This document shows positions 25,664 through 34,224 of a DNA stretch of 64,000 nucleotides, one piece after another. How positions within the stretch are numbered: position 1 is the stretch's first letter; each line of letters starts with the position of its first letter. Below the pieces are notes generated by a model that saw only the letters and a list, made by a program, of their open reading frames with translations, did no database searches and had not been told where the DNA came from. Where the stretch lies: NCBI GenBank assembly GCA_963764505.1, contig CAVXSP010000001.1, positions 2,170,001 to 2,234,000 on the forward strand, in the 5' to 3' direction. The DNA comes from CAVXSP01 sp963764505. Its GTDB lineage: Bacteria; Acidobacteriota; Vicinamibacteria; Vicinamibacterales; SCN-69-37. Position numbers and translations under genes: made by a program.

Positions 25664-26331
25664 GCGGCCTGTCTCGGTGCCGTGCCGGCCGCCAGGGTCG
25701 CCGGGCGCGGGTGATGGCGAGGGTCGTCGCGGCGGCGCTGCTGACGGCGGGCTGCACGAAGGCGCAGCTCGACGGCCGCTCGAGCGCCTACGCCGTCCTC
25801 GACGAGTTGACGGCAGCCTCGGGCGCCACGCCCGCGACGTTCGGCGGAGCCCTCGCCTCCGACGTGCTGACCTACGTCCGGAAGACTCGCGAGAACCAGC
25901 AGGTCTGCGAACCGGCGAGGTTCGCCGATCACGCGCGCGCGACCTTCCACCTCGCGCTCCGGGATCCCGGCGGCGGAGACACGCCGACGACCCCGACGGC
26001 CGCGAACGCGATCACGTTCACGCGTTACCGGGTGGAGTTCGTCCGCGCCGATGGCCGGAATGTCGCGGGCACCGACGTCCCGTACGCATTCGACGGCGGC
26101 CTGACGATGACGGTCGCCGGCGGCGAGGTGTCGATGGCCGAGCTGACGATCGTACGGGCGCAGGCGAAGGAGGAAGCTCCCCTGAAGAACCTCGTCGGCG
26201 GCGGAGGCGCCGGAACGATCGCGACGATCGCCCGCGTCACCTTCTACGGCACCGATGCCGCAGGCCGGCCAGTTCGAACCGAGGGCGGGCTCGACGTCGA
26301 CTTCTCCGACTGGAGCGACCCGGAATGCTGA
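25660..26331 (+). CDS. Lipoprotein of unknown function in the pil operon
   Basis: 223 residues, ATGA-overlapping with pilQ. A basic head and lipobox LTAGC put the lipid-anchored Cys at about residue 32. The rest is a beta-rich domain with no recognised family: a YAVLDELTAASG helix, then FTRYRVEFVRADGRNV and a C-terminal VTFYGTDAAGRPV, which is reminiscent of a small adhesin-type sandwich. Its position suggests a pilus accessory or pilotin-like role for the secretin; that is inference. Confidence 0.7.
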   Translation: MSGLSRCRAGRQGRRARVMARVVAAALLTAGCTKAQLDGRSSAYAVLDELTAASGATPATFGGALASDVLTYVRKTRENQQVCEPARFADHARATFHLALRDPGGGDTPTTPTAANAITFTRYRVEFVRADGRNVAGTDVPYAFDGGLTMTVAGGEVSMAELTIVRAQAKEEAPLKNLVGGGGAGTIATIARVTFYGTDAAGRPVRTEGGLDVDFSDWSDPEC

Positions 26332-27362
26332 CCATGGGTCGGATTGGCGGTGCCGCCGGCCGAGGTTCGGCTCGCGCGCGTCTCGCGCGCCTGGCTGCGG
26401 CGATCATCGGGATGGCCCCCGGCGTCGCCTGCGGGCTGTCGCCTCGAGACGCGCCGCCTCTGGCTGGCCCCTCGGAGCTGGCGCTGTCGCTCGTCGTCTC
26501 GGCCACTCCGGACCTGATCGCCCAGGACGGGCGGTCGCAGTCGCTCGTCCGGGTCGTGGCGAAAGGTCCCGACGGCGAGCCGATCGCCGGCCTGTCCCTC
26601 CGGCTGATGATGTTCCTCGACGGCGTCGGTCAGGACTACGGCGCGCTCGCGGACAAGTCGCTCTCGACCGACGCCAGCGGCGTGGCGGCGACGATCTACC
26701 GGGCGCCGGCCCCGCCTCCCGCGACGGCGACCGAGGATCGGGTCGTCGAGATCGAGGTGCTCCCCGTCGGCGGCGACTTCTCCACGGCGACGCCGCGGCG
26801 CGTCAGAATCCGCCTGGCGCGGGAGGGAGTGATTCTGCCGCCGAATCCACCGCTCGCTGCGACGTTCTTCCATTCGCCCGAGCAGCCTCACGAGAGCGAG
26901 ACGGTGCAGTTCGATGCCACGCCCTCCAGCGGCGTCGTCGCCTCGTACGCGTGGACGTTCGGCGACGGCGGGTCGGGCGTGGGGCCGCGCCCCGCACACG
27001 TGTATCTGGTGGCCGGCACGTACCGCGTGACGTTGACCGTGACCGACGACCGTGGGGCGCGGGCGTCGAGCGAGCCGACGCCGGTGACCGTCGTGCCGGC
27101 CCCGGACCCGATGGCATCGTTTGCCTTCTCGCCAACGGATCCGCAAGCGGGCGATCCCGTGAACTTCGATGGCACCGGCTCGGCGGTGCCGGCCGGGCGC
27201 ACGATTGTCGAGTACCTCTGGAATTTCGGCGACGGCAGCGGCGGTGCCGGCCGCACCGCGGCGCACCGCTTCGATCGGGCGAGCACCTACACGGTCGGCC
27301 TCATGGTGGTCGACAGCGCGGGGCGGCGGGGCGTGACGTCCAGGACCGTTCTGGTCCGCTAG
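26325..27362 (+). CDS. PKD-domain secreted protein at the end of the pil operon
   Basis: 345 residues; ATG 26325 overlaps the previous stop, and ATG 26334 is an alternative. A signal peptide with a possible lipobox (GVAC) ends near residue 36. Domain order: an Ig-like domain of about 110 residues (60-165, QSLVRVVAKGPDGEPIAGLSL), then two PKD repeats (about 175-260 and 263-345), each with the YAWTFGDG or YLWNFGDG core and a YLVAGTYRVTLTV-like strand. PKD repeats in surface proteins bind polysaccharide or protein partners. No enzyme domain. The operon position suggests an envelope or pilus-associated adhesin. Confidence 0.82.
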   Translation: MLTMGRIGGAAGRGSARARLARLAAAIIGMAPGVACGLSPRDAPPLAGPSELALSLVVSATPDLIAQDGRSQSLVRVVAKGPDGEPIAGLSLRLMMFLDGVGQDYGALADKSLSTDASGVAATIYRAPAPPPATATEDRVVEIEVLPVGGDFSTATPRRVRIRLAREGVILPPNPPLAATFFHSPEQPHESETVQFDATPSSGVVASYAWTFGDGGSGVGPRPAHVYLVAGTYRVTLTVTDDRGARASSEPTPVTVVPAPDPMASFAFSPTDPQAGDPVNFDGTGSAVPAGRTIVEYLWNFGDGSGGAGRTAAHRFDRASTYTVGLMVVDSAGRRGVTSRTVLVR

Positions 27363-27395
27363 TACGCCAGGGCACGGTTGCGGTACGATGCTCGC

Positions 27396-28496
27396 GTGTT
27401 CGATTGGGCCGGGCGGTTGACGCGCCTTGCGGGGATCTGCCGGCAGCAGGGGCTGGATGCCGTCGTCATCTCTTCGCCGACGAACATCCGGTACCTGACC
27501 GGCTTCGCCGGGTCCGCCGGAATTCTCGTTGGGACGGCCGAGACCCACATCCTGATCACCGACGGTCGATACGAGGCGTTCGTCCGCGAGGCCCTCGCGA
27601 GGGGCCGCATCGCGCCGGTCTCGATCGAACGGGTGGAGTTGCGCTACGACCTCACCCTGGCCGCGGTGCTCGAGCGCTTGCGGCCGCGAACGATCGGGTT
27701 CGAGGCCGAGCACGTGACCGTGGCGACCTTCGGACGCTGGCGCGCGTCGGCGACGCAAGCCGAATGGCGTGAGATGACGCAGATGGTGGAGCCGCTGCGG
27801 CTCGTGAAGGACGCCGACGAGCTGGCCGTACTGCGGCGCGGCGCACGGGCGCTCAGCGGCGTGGCCGGGTCGCTCGGGGACTGGGTGCGGGCGGGACGCG
27901 CCGAGATCGAGATCGCCCGCGACGTCGATCGCGCCATCGAACGAGCCGGATTCGAGCGCCCGGCCTTCGACACCATCGTCGCGTCGGGGCCGAACAGCGC
28001 GTATCCGCATGCACGACCGACCGACCGACGCCTCGAGCCGGGCGATCTGGTCGTGCTGGACTTCGGCGGGGTTTTGGACGGATACTGCGTCGATTTGACC
28101 CGAATGGCCGCGGTCGGCCTGGCCGGGTCCGAAGCCCTTCGCCTGTACGATGCGGTGCGCCTGGCGCAGGACGCGGCCGTGCAGGCGATCCGGCCTGGCG
28201 TCAAAGGCACTGACGTGGACGGCGCCGCGCGCCAGGTGCTCGAGGCGCGCGGTCTCGGGCCGGCCTTCGTGCACGGCACCGGACACGGTCTGGGCCTGGA
28301 GCTTCACGAGGCCCCGCGCCTCGCTCGCGCCGAGTCAGGGGCTCAGGACGTGCTCGAGGCCGGGATGGTATGTACGATTGAGCCCGGCGCCTACGTGGAG
28401 GGCGTCGGCGGTGTTCGTCTGGAGGACGATGTGGTCGTGACGATCGGAGGGTCGGAGCTGCTTACGGACGCACCTCGTGATCTCCTGATCGTCTGA
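27396..28496 (+). CDS. Xaa-Pro aminopeptidase-like M24 metallopeptidase
   Basis: 366 residues from GTG 27396. An N-terminal creatinase-like domain (1-125, LDAVVISSPTNIRYLTGFAGS) precedes the pita-bread catalytic domain. All five metal ligands are seen: two Asp in LDFGGVLDGYCVDLTR, His in HGTGHGLGLELHEAPR, Glu in CTIEPGAYVE and Glu in VRLEDDVVVT. It cleaves Xaa-Pro peptides. The next genes are accB and accC, a common order (pepP/pepQ, accB, accC). Confidence 0.92.
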   Translation: MFDWAGRLTRLAGICRQQGLDAVVISSPTNIRYLTGFAGSAGILVGTAETHILITDGRYEAFVREALARGRIAPVSIERVELRYDLTLAAVLERLRPRTIGFEAEHVTVATFGRWRASATQAEWREMTQMVEPLRLVKDADELAVLRRGARALSGVAGSLGDWVRAGRAEIEIARDVDRAIERAGFERPAFDTIVASGPNSAYPHARPTDRRLEPGDLVVLDFGGVLDGYCVDLTRMAAVGLAGSEALRLYDAVRLAQDAAVQAIRPGVKGTDVDGAARQVLEARGLGPAFVHGTGHGLGLELHEAPRLARAESGAQDVLEAGMVCTIEPGAYVEGVGGVRLEDDVVVTIGGSELLTDAPRDLLIV

Positions 28497-28522
28497 GCGG
28501 TTTCCTGGCGAAAACCGCTGTC

Positions 28523-29011
28523 ATGAATCTCGACGACATCAAGCAAATCCTCGACCTCGTCCGTGAGCACGACCTGGCGGAGCTCGAGATCGAGCGGGAC
28601 GGGCTCAAAGTCCGCATCCGCAAGGCGATCGCCGGACCTCAGCCCCAGCACGTCGTGATGGTGCCACCATCCGTGCCGATGGCGCCGCCGGCCCCTGTTT
28701 TCGCCAGCCCGTCCCCGATTCCGGCGCCGGCGCCGGGTGCGGACGAGCCCGAGCCGATCGAAGGCGTCGAGCTCGCCGTGGTGAAGTCTCCAATCGTCGG
28801 CACGTTGTATCGCGCGCCCGAGCCAGGGGCGCCGGCGTTCGTGGAAGTCGGCACGTCCGTCAGGAAAGGCCAGGTGCTGTGCGTCATCGAGGCCATGAAG
28901 CTGATGAACGAGATCGAAAGCGACCGTGACGGCGAGATCGCCGCGATCTACGTCGAAAACGGACAGCCCGTCCAGTTCGGCGACCGGCTGTTCGCGATCA
29001 AGGTGAGCTGA
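28523..29011 (+). CDS. accB: Acetyl-CoA carboxylase biotin carboxyl carrier protein
   Basis: 162 residues. A short N-terminal helical part (LDDIKQILDLVREHDLAELEIERD), a Pro/Ala linker (about 45-80) and the C-terminal biotinyl domain with the EAMKLMNEI site, whose Lys carries biotin (about residue 128). The linker is longer than in E. coli but of the same type. Followed 7 bases later by accC. Confidence 0.97.
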   Translation: MNLDDIKQILDLVREHDLAELEIERDGLKVRIRKAIAGPQPQHVVMVPPSVPMAPPAPVFASPSPIPAPAPGADEPEPIEGVELAVVKSPIVGTLYRAPEPGAPAFVEVGTSVRKGQVLCVIEAMKLMNEIESDRDGEIAAIYVENGQPVQFGDRLFAIKVS

Positions 29012-29018
29012 CGGAGCC

Positions 29019-30392
29019 ATGTTCAACAAAGTTCTGATCGCCAACCGGGGCGAGATCGCCCTGCGGATCATCTGTGCCTGCCGGGAGCTCGGTATCAAGA
29101 CGGTGGCCGTCTACTCCGAGGCCGACGAGCACGCGCTGCACGTCCGGTTTGCCGACGAGGACGTCTGCATCGGGCCCGCGAGGAGCCTGGACAGCTATCT
29201 GAACGTGCCGGCGATCATCAGCGCCGCCGAGATCACCGGCGCCGACGCGATCCATCCCGGCTACGGCTTCCTGTCCGAGAGTCCGTACCTCGCGGAGGTC
29301 TGCGAAGCCTGCCACATCAAATTCATCGGGCCCTATCCGAACGTGATTCGCCTGCTCGGGGACAAGGCCCGCGCCCGGCGCGCCATGAAGAAGGCCGGCG
29401 TGCCCGTCCTGCCCGGCAGCGACGGCCCCGTGCAGGGCGAAGAGGAGGCGGCCAGGGTCGCCAAGGAGCTCGGATATCCCGTCATCATCAAGGCGGTCGC
29501 CGGCGGCGGCGGACGCGGGATGCGCGTCGTCCGAGCGGCCGAAGAGCTCGGGCCCGCGCTCAAGACGGCGCAGCGGGAGGCGGAGGCGGCCTTCGGCGTC
29601 GGCGACGTGTACCTCGAGAAATACGTCGAGGCCCCGCGGCACATCGAGATCCAGGTGCTGGGCGACCACCACGGCAACGTGATCCATCTGGGCGAGCGCG
29701 AGTGCTCGATTCAGCGTCGGCACCAGAAGCTGGTCGAAGAGGCCCCGTCCCCGGCGTTGACCGAACGGCAGCGCCGGAAGATCGGCGCGACGGTGGTCGA
29801 CGCGGCGAAAGCCGTCCAGTACACGAACGCGGGCACGTTCGAGTTCCTGATGGACCCGTCCGGTCATTTCTATTTCCTCGAGGTGAACACGCGCCTGCAG
29901 GTGGAGCACCCCGTGACCGAGTTCGTCACCGGCGTGGACATCGTCAAGGAGCAGATTCGGGTCGCCGCGGGACAGCGGCTCAGCGTGCGGCAGAACGACG
30001 TCCACGTCCGGGGGCATGCGATCGAGTGCCGGATCAACGCGGAGGACCCGGAGACGTTCGTCCCGAGTCCGGGTCTGATTCACGCCTTCAGCGTCCCGGG
30101 CGGACCGGGCGTGCGCGTGGACACCTACGCCCACTCCGAGTGCACCGTGTCGCCGTACTACGACTCCCTGATCGCGAAGATCATCACGTTCGGCCGCGAT
30201 CGGAGCGAGGCGATCGCACGCATGCGCCGCACGCTCGAGATGACCGTCGTCGACGGGATCAAGACGTCGATTCCGCTGCATCTCAAGATTCTCGCCGAAC
30301 CCGATTTCGCCGCCGGGCGTCTGAGCACCGCCTTCATGGAGCGGTTCATGAAGGAGAAGAGCGGCGCCGCCGCGCTGGCGGAATCCGCGTAG
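29019..30392 (+). CDS. accC: Acetyl-CoA carboxylase biotin carboxylase subunit
   Basis: 457 residues. ATP-grasp fold: N-terminal MFNKVLIANRGEIALRII, the glycine-rich ATP lid AVAGGGGRGMRVV, the active-site segment HQKLVEEAPSPAL and ERECSIQRR, and FEFLMDPSGHFYFLEVNTRLQVEHPVTE. It carboxylates biotin on AccB, the first step of malonyl-CoA synthesis. The carboxyltransferase subunits are not in the window. Confidence 0.98.
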   Translation: MFNKVLIANRGEIALRIICACRELGIKTVAVYSEADEHALHVRFADEDVCIGPARSLDSYLNVPAIISAAEITGADAIHPGYGFLSESPYLAEVCEACHIKFIGPYPNVIRLLGDKARARRAMKKAGVPVLPGSDGPVQGEEEAARVAKELGYPVIIKAVAGGGGRGMRVVRAAEELGPALKTAQREAEAAFGVGDVYLEKYVEAPRHIEIQVLGDHHGNVIHLGERECSIQRRHQKLVEEAPSPALTERQRRKIGATVVDAAKAVQYTNAGTFEFLMDPSGHFYFLEVNTRLQVEHPVTEFVTGVDIVKEQIRVAAGQRLSVRQNDVHVRGHAIECRINAEDPETFVPSPGLIHAFSVPGGPGVRVDTYAHSECTVSPYYDSLIAKIITFGRDRSEAIARMRRTLEMTVVDGIKTSIPLHLKILAEPDFAAGRLSTAFMERFMKEKSGAAALAESA

Positions 30393-30426
30393 GGACGCCC
30401 GAGCCGAAGCCGGGCGCCAGCGCTCC

Positions 30427-31092
30427 ATGGCCGTTCGCGTGGTCCTTCCCTCCGCGCTCTACGCGATCCTGGATGTCGAGTCGACGCGGTCGGCCGGGCT
30501 GGCGCCGCTGGACCTGCTGGAGGCCTGGCTGGACGCGGGCGTGCGGCTCGTCCAGGTGCGGGCGAAGAACGCCCCTGGCGGCGAGCTGCTGTCGCTCGCC
30601 GACGCCATGGTGCGCCGATGCCGGGACGCAGGCGCGGCGCTGATCGTCAACGACCGGGCAGACGTCGCGCTGATGGCGTCCGCTGACGGCGTGCACGTCG
30701 GTCAGACGGATCTGCCTCCGTCGGCCGTGCGGGCCCTGATGGGGTCGGGGCGATGGATCGGCTTCTCGACCCACGACGACGCGCAGGCCGCGGCCGCACG
30801 CGACGAGCCGATCGGCTACCTGGCAATGGGCCCGGTGTTCGCCACCTCGACGAAGCATGGCGCCGATCCGCCTGTGGGTCTCGAGGGCATCCGACGTGCC
30901 GCGGCCGTGGCCCGCGCGGACGGACGGCCGCTCGTGGCGATTGGCGGCATCACCCTGGCGTCCGTGCCCGCGATCCGCGCCGCCGGCGCCGATGCGGTCG
31001 CCGTCGTTTCCGATCTGCTCGTGGGCGACCCGGGCGGGCGGGCCCGGGCGCTGCTCGCGGCCGCCGAAGGGGCCGGAGAGCCCACGCTATAA
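30427..31092 (+). CDS. thiE: Thiamine-phosphate synthase
   Basis: 221 residues, TIM barrel. Seen: LYAILDVE, VRLVQVRAKN, LIVNDRADVALMASADGVHVGQTDLP with the pyrophosphate-binding Asp and Gly residues, and YLAMGPVFATSTKHGAD followed by AIGGITL. It joins hydroxymethylpyrimidine diphosphate to the thiazole phosphate. No other thiamine gene is nearby. Its TAA at 31090-31092 overlaps a TATAAT sequence that could be a promoter for the next gene. Confidence 0.93.
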   Translation: MAVRVVLPSALYAILDVESTRSAGLAPLDLLEAWLDAGVRLVQVRAKNAPGGELLSLADAMVRRCRDAGAALIVNDRADVALMASADGVHVGQTDLPPSAVRALMGSGRWIGFSTHDDAQAAAARDEPIGYLAMGPVFATSTKHGADPPVGLEGIRRAAAVARADGRPLVAIGGITLASVPAIRAAGADAVAVVSDLLVGDPGGRARALLAAAEGAGEPTL

Positions 31093-31093
31093 T
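31088..31093 (+). promoter_or_regulatory. Possible -10 box for the permease gene
   Basis: A perfect TATAAT overlaps the thiE stop codon, 50 bases before the permease start. No good -35 hexamer is found at 16-18 bases upstream, so this may be chance. Confidence 0.3.
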
Positions 31094-31143
31094 TCGCGCG
31101 CGTCCTGCCTGTCTCCCGGGCGAGTGGGGAAAGGAACGAACGG

Positions 31144-32643
31144 ATGTCGCTGTTCGCAACGAAATCCATCGAGCTGCTGAAAGCTCAGGCCGCCGACACG
31201 GGCCAGCACAGCCTCAAGCGCGTGCTGGGACCGCTCAATCTCGTGACGCTAGGCATCGGCGCGATCATCGGCACGGGGATTTTCGTGCTGACCGGCCAGG
31301 CGGCCGCGCAGTACACCGGGCCGGCCATCGTTCTCTCGATGGTGCTGGCAGGCGTGGCGTCCGCGCTGGCGGGCCTGTGCTATTCGGAATTCGCGTCGAC
31401 GGTGCCAATCGCCGGATCGGCCTATACCTACGGCTACGCGACACTCGGCGAGTTCTTCGCGTGGATCATCGGCTGGGATCTGATTCTCGAATACGCGCTC
31501 GGCGCGGCGACGGTGGCGGTTGGCTGGGGCGGCCACCTCACCAGCTTCCTGCACGACTTCGTCGGCGTGGACCTGCCGGCGGCGTTCGCCTCGGCCCCGT
31601 GCACGGTGATCAACGTCGCCGGCTGCAGCCCGGAGGCGATCGTCAATCTGCCGGCGGTGCTGATCACCCTGGCCGTGACCGCGCTCATCATCGTCGGCAT
31701 CAAGGAGTCGGCGAACGTGAATTCGGCGATCGTGATCGTGAAGGTTGCGGTCGTGCTCATCGTGATTGTCGGCGGGGCGGCGTACGTGAACCGCGCGTAC
31801 TGGCATCCGCTCGTGCCGCCGAACGCGGGCACGTTTGGCGCCTATGGCTGGAGCGGCGTGCTGCGGGGCGCCGGGGTCATTTTCTTCGCGTACATCGGGT
31901 TCGATGCCGTGTCGGTCGCGGCGCAGGAGGCGAAACATCCGCAGAAGGACATGCCCATCGGCATTCTCGGGTCACTCATCGTCTGCACGGTGCTCTACAT
32001 CCTCGTGTCCGGCGTGATGGTCGGGCTGGTGCCGTACCAGCAGATGCTCGGGCAGGCCGCGCCGATGGTCGTCGCGATCCGCGCGGCAGAGGCCGCCTCC
32101 GGCGGCAGCGCGCTCCTGCACTCGATGACCATGCTCGTCGAGGTCGGCGCGATCGCCGGACTGAGTTCCGTCATGGTCGTCATGATGATGGCGCAGCCGC
32201 GCATCTTCTACTCGATGGCGAACGACGGCCTGCTGCCGCCGTTCGCAAAGAAGATTCATCCGCGCTTTCGCACGCCGCACGTCACCAGCATGATTACCGG
32301 CGTCGTCGTTGCGCTCGCGGCGGGGTTCACGCCGATTGGCGCGCTCGGCGAGCTGGTGAGCATCGGCACCCTGCTCGCGTTCGTGATCGTGTCGCTGGGG
32401 GTGCTCTTCCTGCGCCGCCGGCGGCCGGACCTGCACCGGCCCTTCCGGACGCCCTGGGTGCCGGTCGTGCCCATCCTGTCCGCGCTCGTCAGCTTCGGGC
32501 TGATGCTCGGGCTGCCCGGGGAAACCTGGGTGCGGCTGCTGGTCTGGATGCTCATCGGGCTCGTCATCTACTTCAGCTACGGCTACCACCACAGCGAGCT
32601 GCGCCGGGCCGCCGCGCGCGAGCGCGACCTCCGCAGGGCCTGA
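31144..32643 (+). CDS. APC-superfamily amino-acid permease (cationic-amino-acid-transporter type)
   Basis: 499 residues, about 12-13 membrane helices, spread over the length. N-terminal LGIGAIIGTGIFVLTGQAAA is the unwound-helix substrate site of the APC fold, and AFVLDAVSVAAQEAKHP in helix 6 (written here as FIGFDAVSVAAQE-type, seen as YIGFDAVSVAAQEAKHP) is the CAT-family signature. The family (YfnA, CAT1-like) imports basic or branched amino acids. It stands alone between thiE and folD; the folD start overlaps its stop. Confidence 0.9.
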   Translation: MSLFATKSIELLKAQAADTGQHSLKRVLGPLNLVTLGIGAIIGTGIFVLTGQAAAQYTGPAIVLSMVLAGVASALAGLCYSEFASTVPIAGSAYTYGYATLGEFFAWIIGWDLILEYALGAATVAVGWGGHLTSFLHDFVGVDLPAAFASAPCTVINVAGCSPEAIVNLPAVLITLAVTALIIVGIKESANVNSAIVIVKVAVVLIVIVGGAAYVNRAYWHPLVPPNAGTFGAYGWSGVLRGAGVIFFAYIGFDAVSVAAQEAKHPQKDMPIGILGSLIVCTVLYILVSGVMVGLVPYQQMLGQAAPMVVAIRAAEAASGGSALLHSMTMLVEVGAIAGLSSVMVVMMMAQPRIFYSMANDGLLPPFAKKIHPRFRTPHVTSMITGVVVALAAGFTPIGALGELVSIGTLLAFVIVSLGVLFLRRRRPDLHRPFRTPWVPVVPILSALVSFGLMLGLPGETWVRLLVWMLIGLVIYFSYGYHHSELRRAAARERDLRRA

Positions 32644-33575
32644 TGTCCGCCCGACGCCTCGATGGTGTCGCCGCCGCGGCGGCGTTTCGCGCCGAGCTGA
32701 CACCCCGCGTCGCCGCCTTCGCCCGCGCGCACGGACGTCCGCCCGGGCTCGGCATCGTGCTGGCCGGCGACGACCCGGCGTCGCACGTCTATGTCCGCAA
32801 CAAGGAGCGCGCGGGCGCCGAGACCGGCCTCGAGGTGACGGTGCACCGCCTCGCCGCCGAGACGCCAGCCGAGGCGATTCGGGCGCTCGTCGTCCGGCTG
32901 AACGAGGAAGCCCGCTGCGACGGGATCCTGGTCCAATCGCCCCTGCCGTCCACGATCGCGCGCGCGGCCGCGCAGCGCGTCTTCGACGCCATCGACCCGG
33001 CCAAGGACGTCGACGGATTCCATCCGCACAACGTCGGCCTGCTGGTCCTGGGACGCGCGGTGCTCGTACCCGGCACACCGTCGGGCATCATCGCCCTCCT
33101 GGACCGCGAACAGCTGCCGATCGCGGGCCGCCACGCCGTCGTGATCGGACGGAGCGACATTGTCGGGAAGCCGATGGCGCTGCTGCTCCTCGGCCGCGAC
33201 GCCACGGTGACCATCTGTCACTCGAAGACCCGGAACCTCGCCGCCATCGCCGCCGGCGCCGACCTCCTCGTCGCGGCGATCGGGCGGCCTGGCTTCGTGA
33301 CGCCCGAGTTCGTCAAGCCCGGCGCCGTCGTCGTGGATGTCGGGATCAACCGGGTGGAGGACCGCGCTCGCGTGATCGACCTGTTCGGCCACGGCAGCGC
33401 GCGGCTCGCCGATTTCGACCGCCGCGGCTCGCTGCTGGTCGGTGACGTCCATCCGGCCGTGGCGGCGCGCGCCGGGGCGCTCACGCCCGTGCCCGGCGGC
33501 GTCGGTCCCCTCACCATCGCGATGCTGCTCCGGAACACGCTCACGGCTGCGGAGACGCGTGCGATGCGGCAGTGA
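32643..33575 (+). CDS. folD: Bifunctional methylenetetrahydrofolate dehydrogenase/cyclohydrolase
   Basis: 310 residues, slightly longer than usual. Overlaps the permease stop by one base. The catalytic Tyr and Lys lie in SHVYVRNKERA (about 43-53), followed by VQSPLPSTI, KDVDGFHPHNVG, PGTPSGI and the NADP site GRSDIVGKPMA. The end PVPGGVGPLTIAMLLRNT is the family tail. It interconverts one-carbon folates for purine, formyl-Met and other synthesis. Confidence 0.97.
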   Translation: MSARRLDGVAAAAAFRAELTPRVAAFARAHGRPPGLGIVLAGDDPASHVYVRNKERAGAETGLEVTVHRLAAETPAEAIRALVVRLNEEARCDGILVQSPLPSTIARAAAQRVFDAIDPAKDVDGFHPHNVGLLVLGRAVLVPGTPSGIIALLDREQLPIAGRHAVVIGRSDIVGKPMALLLLGRDATVTICHSKTRNLAAIAAGADLLVAAIGRPGFVTPEFVKPGAVVVDVGINRVEDRARVIDLFGHGSARLADFDRRGSLLVGDVHPAVAARAGALTPVPGGVGPLTIAMLLRNTLTAAETRAMRQ

Positions 33576-33578
33576 GGC

Positions 33579-34193
33579 TCATCGCCATTGTCTCCATAGT
33601 TCCCGCACCTGTTCGTCCGTTTCCGCCAGCGTCCCGGACGTGTCGATGACGTCGGTGGCCCGACGGCGCTTCTCGTCGATTGGGAGCTGCGCCGCCATTC
33701 GGGCCATGGCCTGCTCGCGATTCCAGCCGCGCGCAACGAGGCGGTCGACCTGCTGCTCCGATGAACAGGCCGCCACGATGACCCGGTCGAAGTCCGCGTC
33801 GCGGCCGGTCTCGTAGAGGAGCGGAATGTCGGCGATGGCGAACGCGGGCGAGCCGGATCGGTCGAACTGCCGCCCGAGCGTGACAAACCACGCGTCGATT
33901 CGCCCGTAGACGACCGGATGGACGATGGCTTCGAGGTCCCGGCGCGCCGCTGGGTCAGCGAACACGATTCGGGCGAGGGCGGCGCGATCGAGGGCTCCTG
34001 CCGCATCGACGATCCCCGCTCCAAACCGATCCGCGACCGCCGAGAGCTCCTGCGCGCCCGGCTGCAGGACTTCGCGCGCGATCGCGTCGGCGTCGATCAC
34101 CGGCACGCCGAGCCGCGCGAATCGCTCGAGGCAGTACGACTTGCCCGTGCCGATGCCGCCGGTCAGGGCGATCCGCAGGAAACTCGAGCGCAT
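33579..34193 (-). CDS. coaE: Dephospho-CoA kinase
   Basis: 204 residues. P-loop GGIGTGKS at residues 12-19 and a VIDADAIARE motif for CoA-substrate binding, plus the DIPLLYETG segment with the acidic base. It performs the last step of CoA synthesis. It is the last gene of a minus-strand block and converges with folD. Confidence 0.95.
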   Translation of the reverse strand: MRSSFLRIALTGGIGTGKSYCLERFARLGVPVIDADAIAREVLQPGAQELSAVADRFGAGIVDAAGALDRAALARIVFADPAARRDLEAIVHPVVYGRIDAWFVTLGRQFDRSGSPAFAIADIPLLYETGRDADFDRVIVAACSSEQQVDRLVARGWNREQAMARMAAQLPIDEKRRRATDVIDTSGTLAETDEQVRELWRQWR

Positions 34194-34224
34194 GGAGGCC
34201 GGCGAGCGTCGATTGCGGGCGGCG

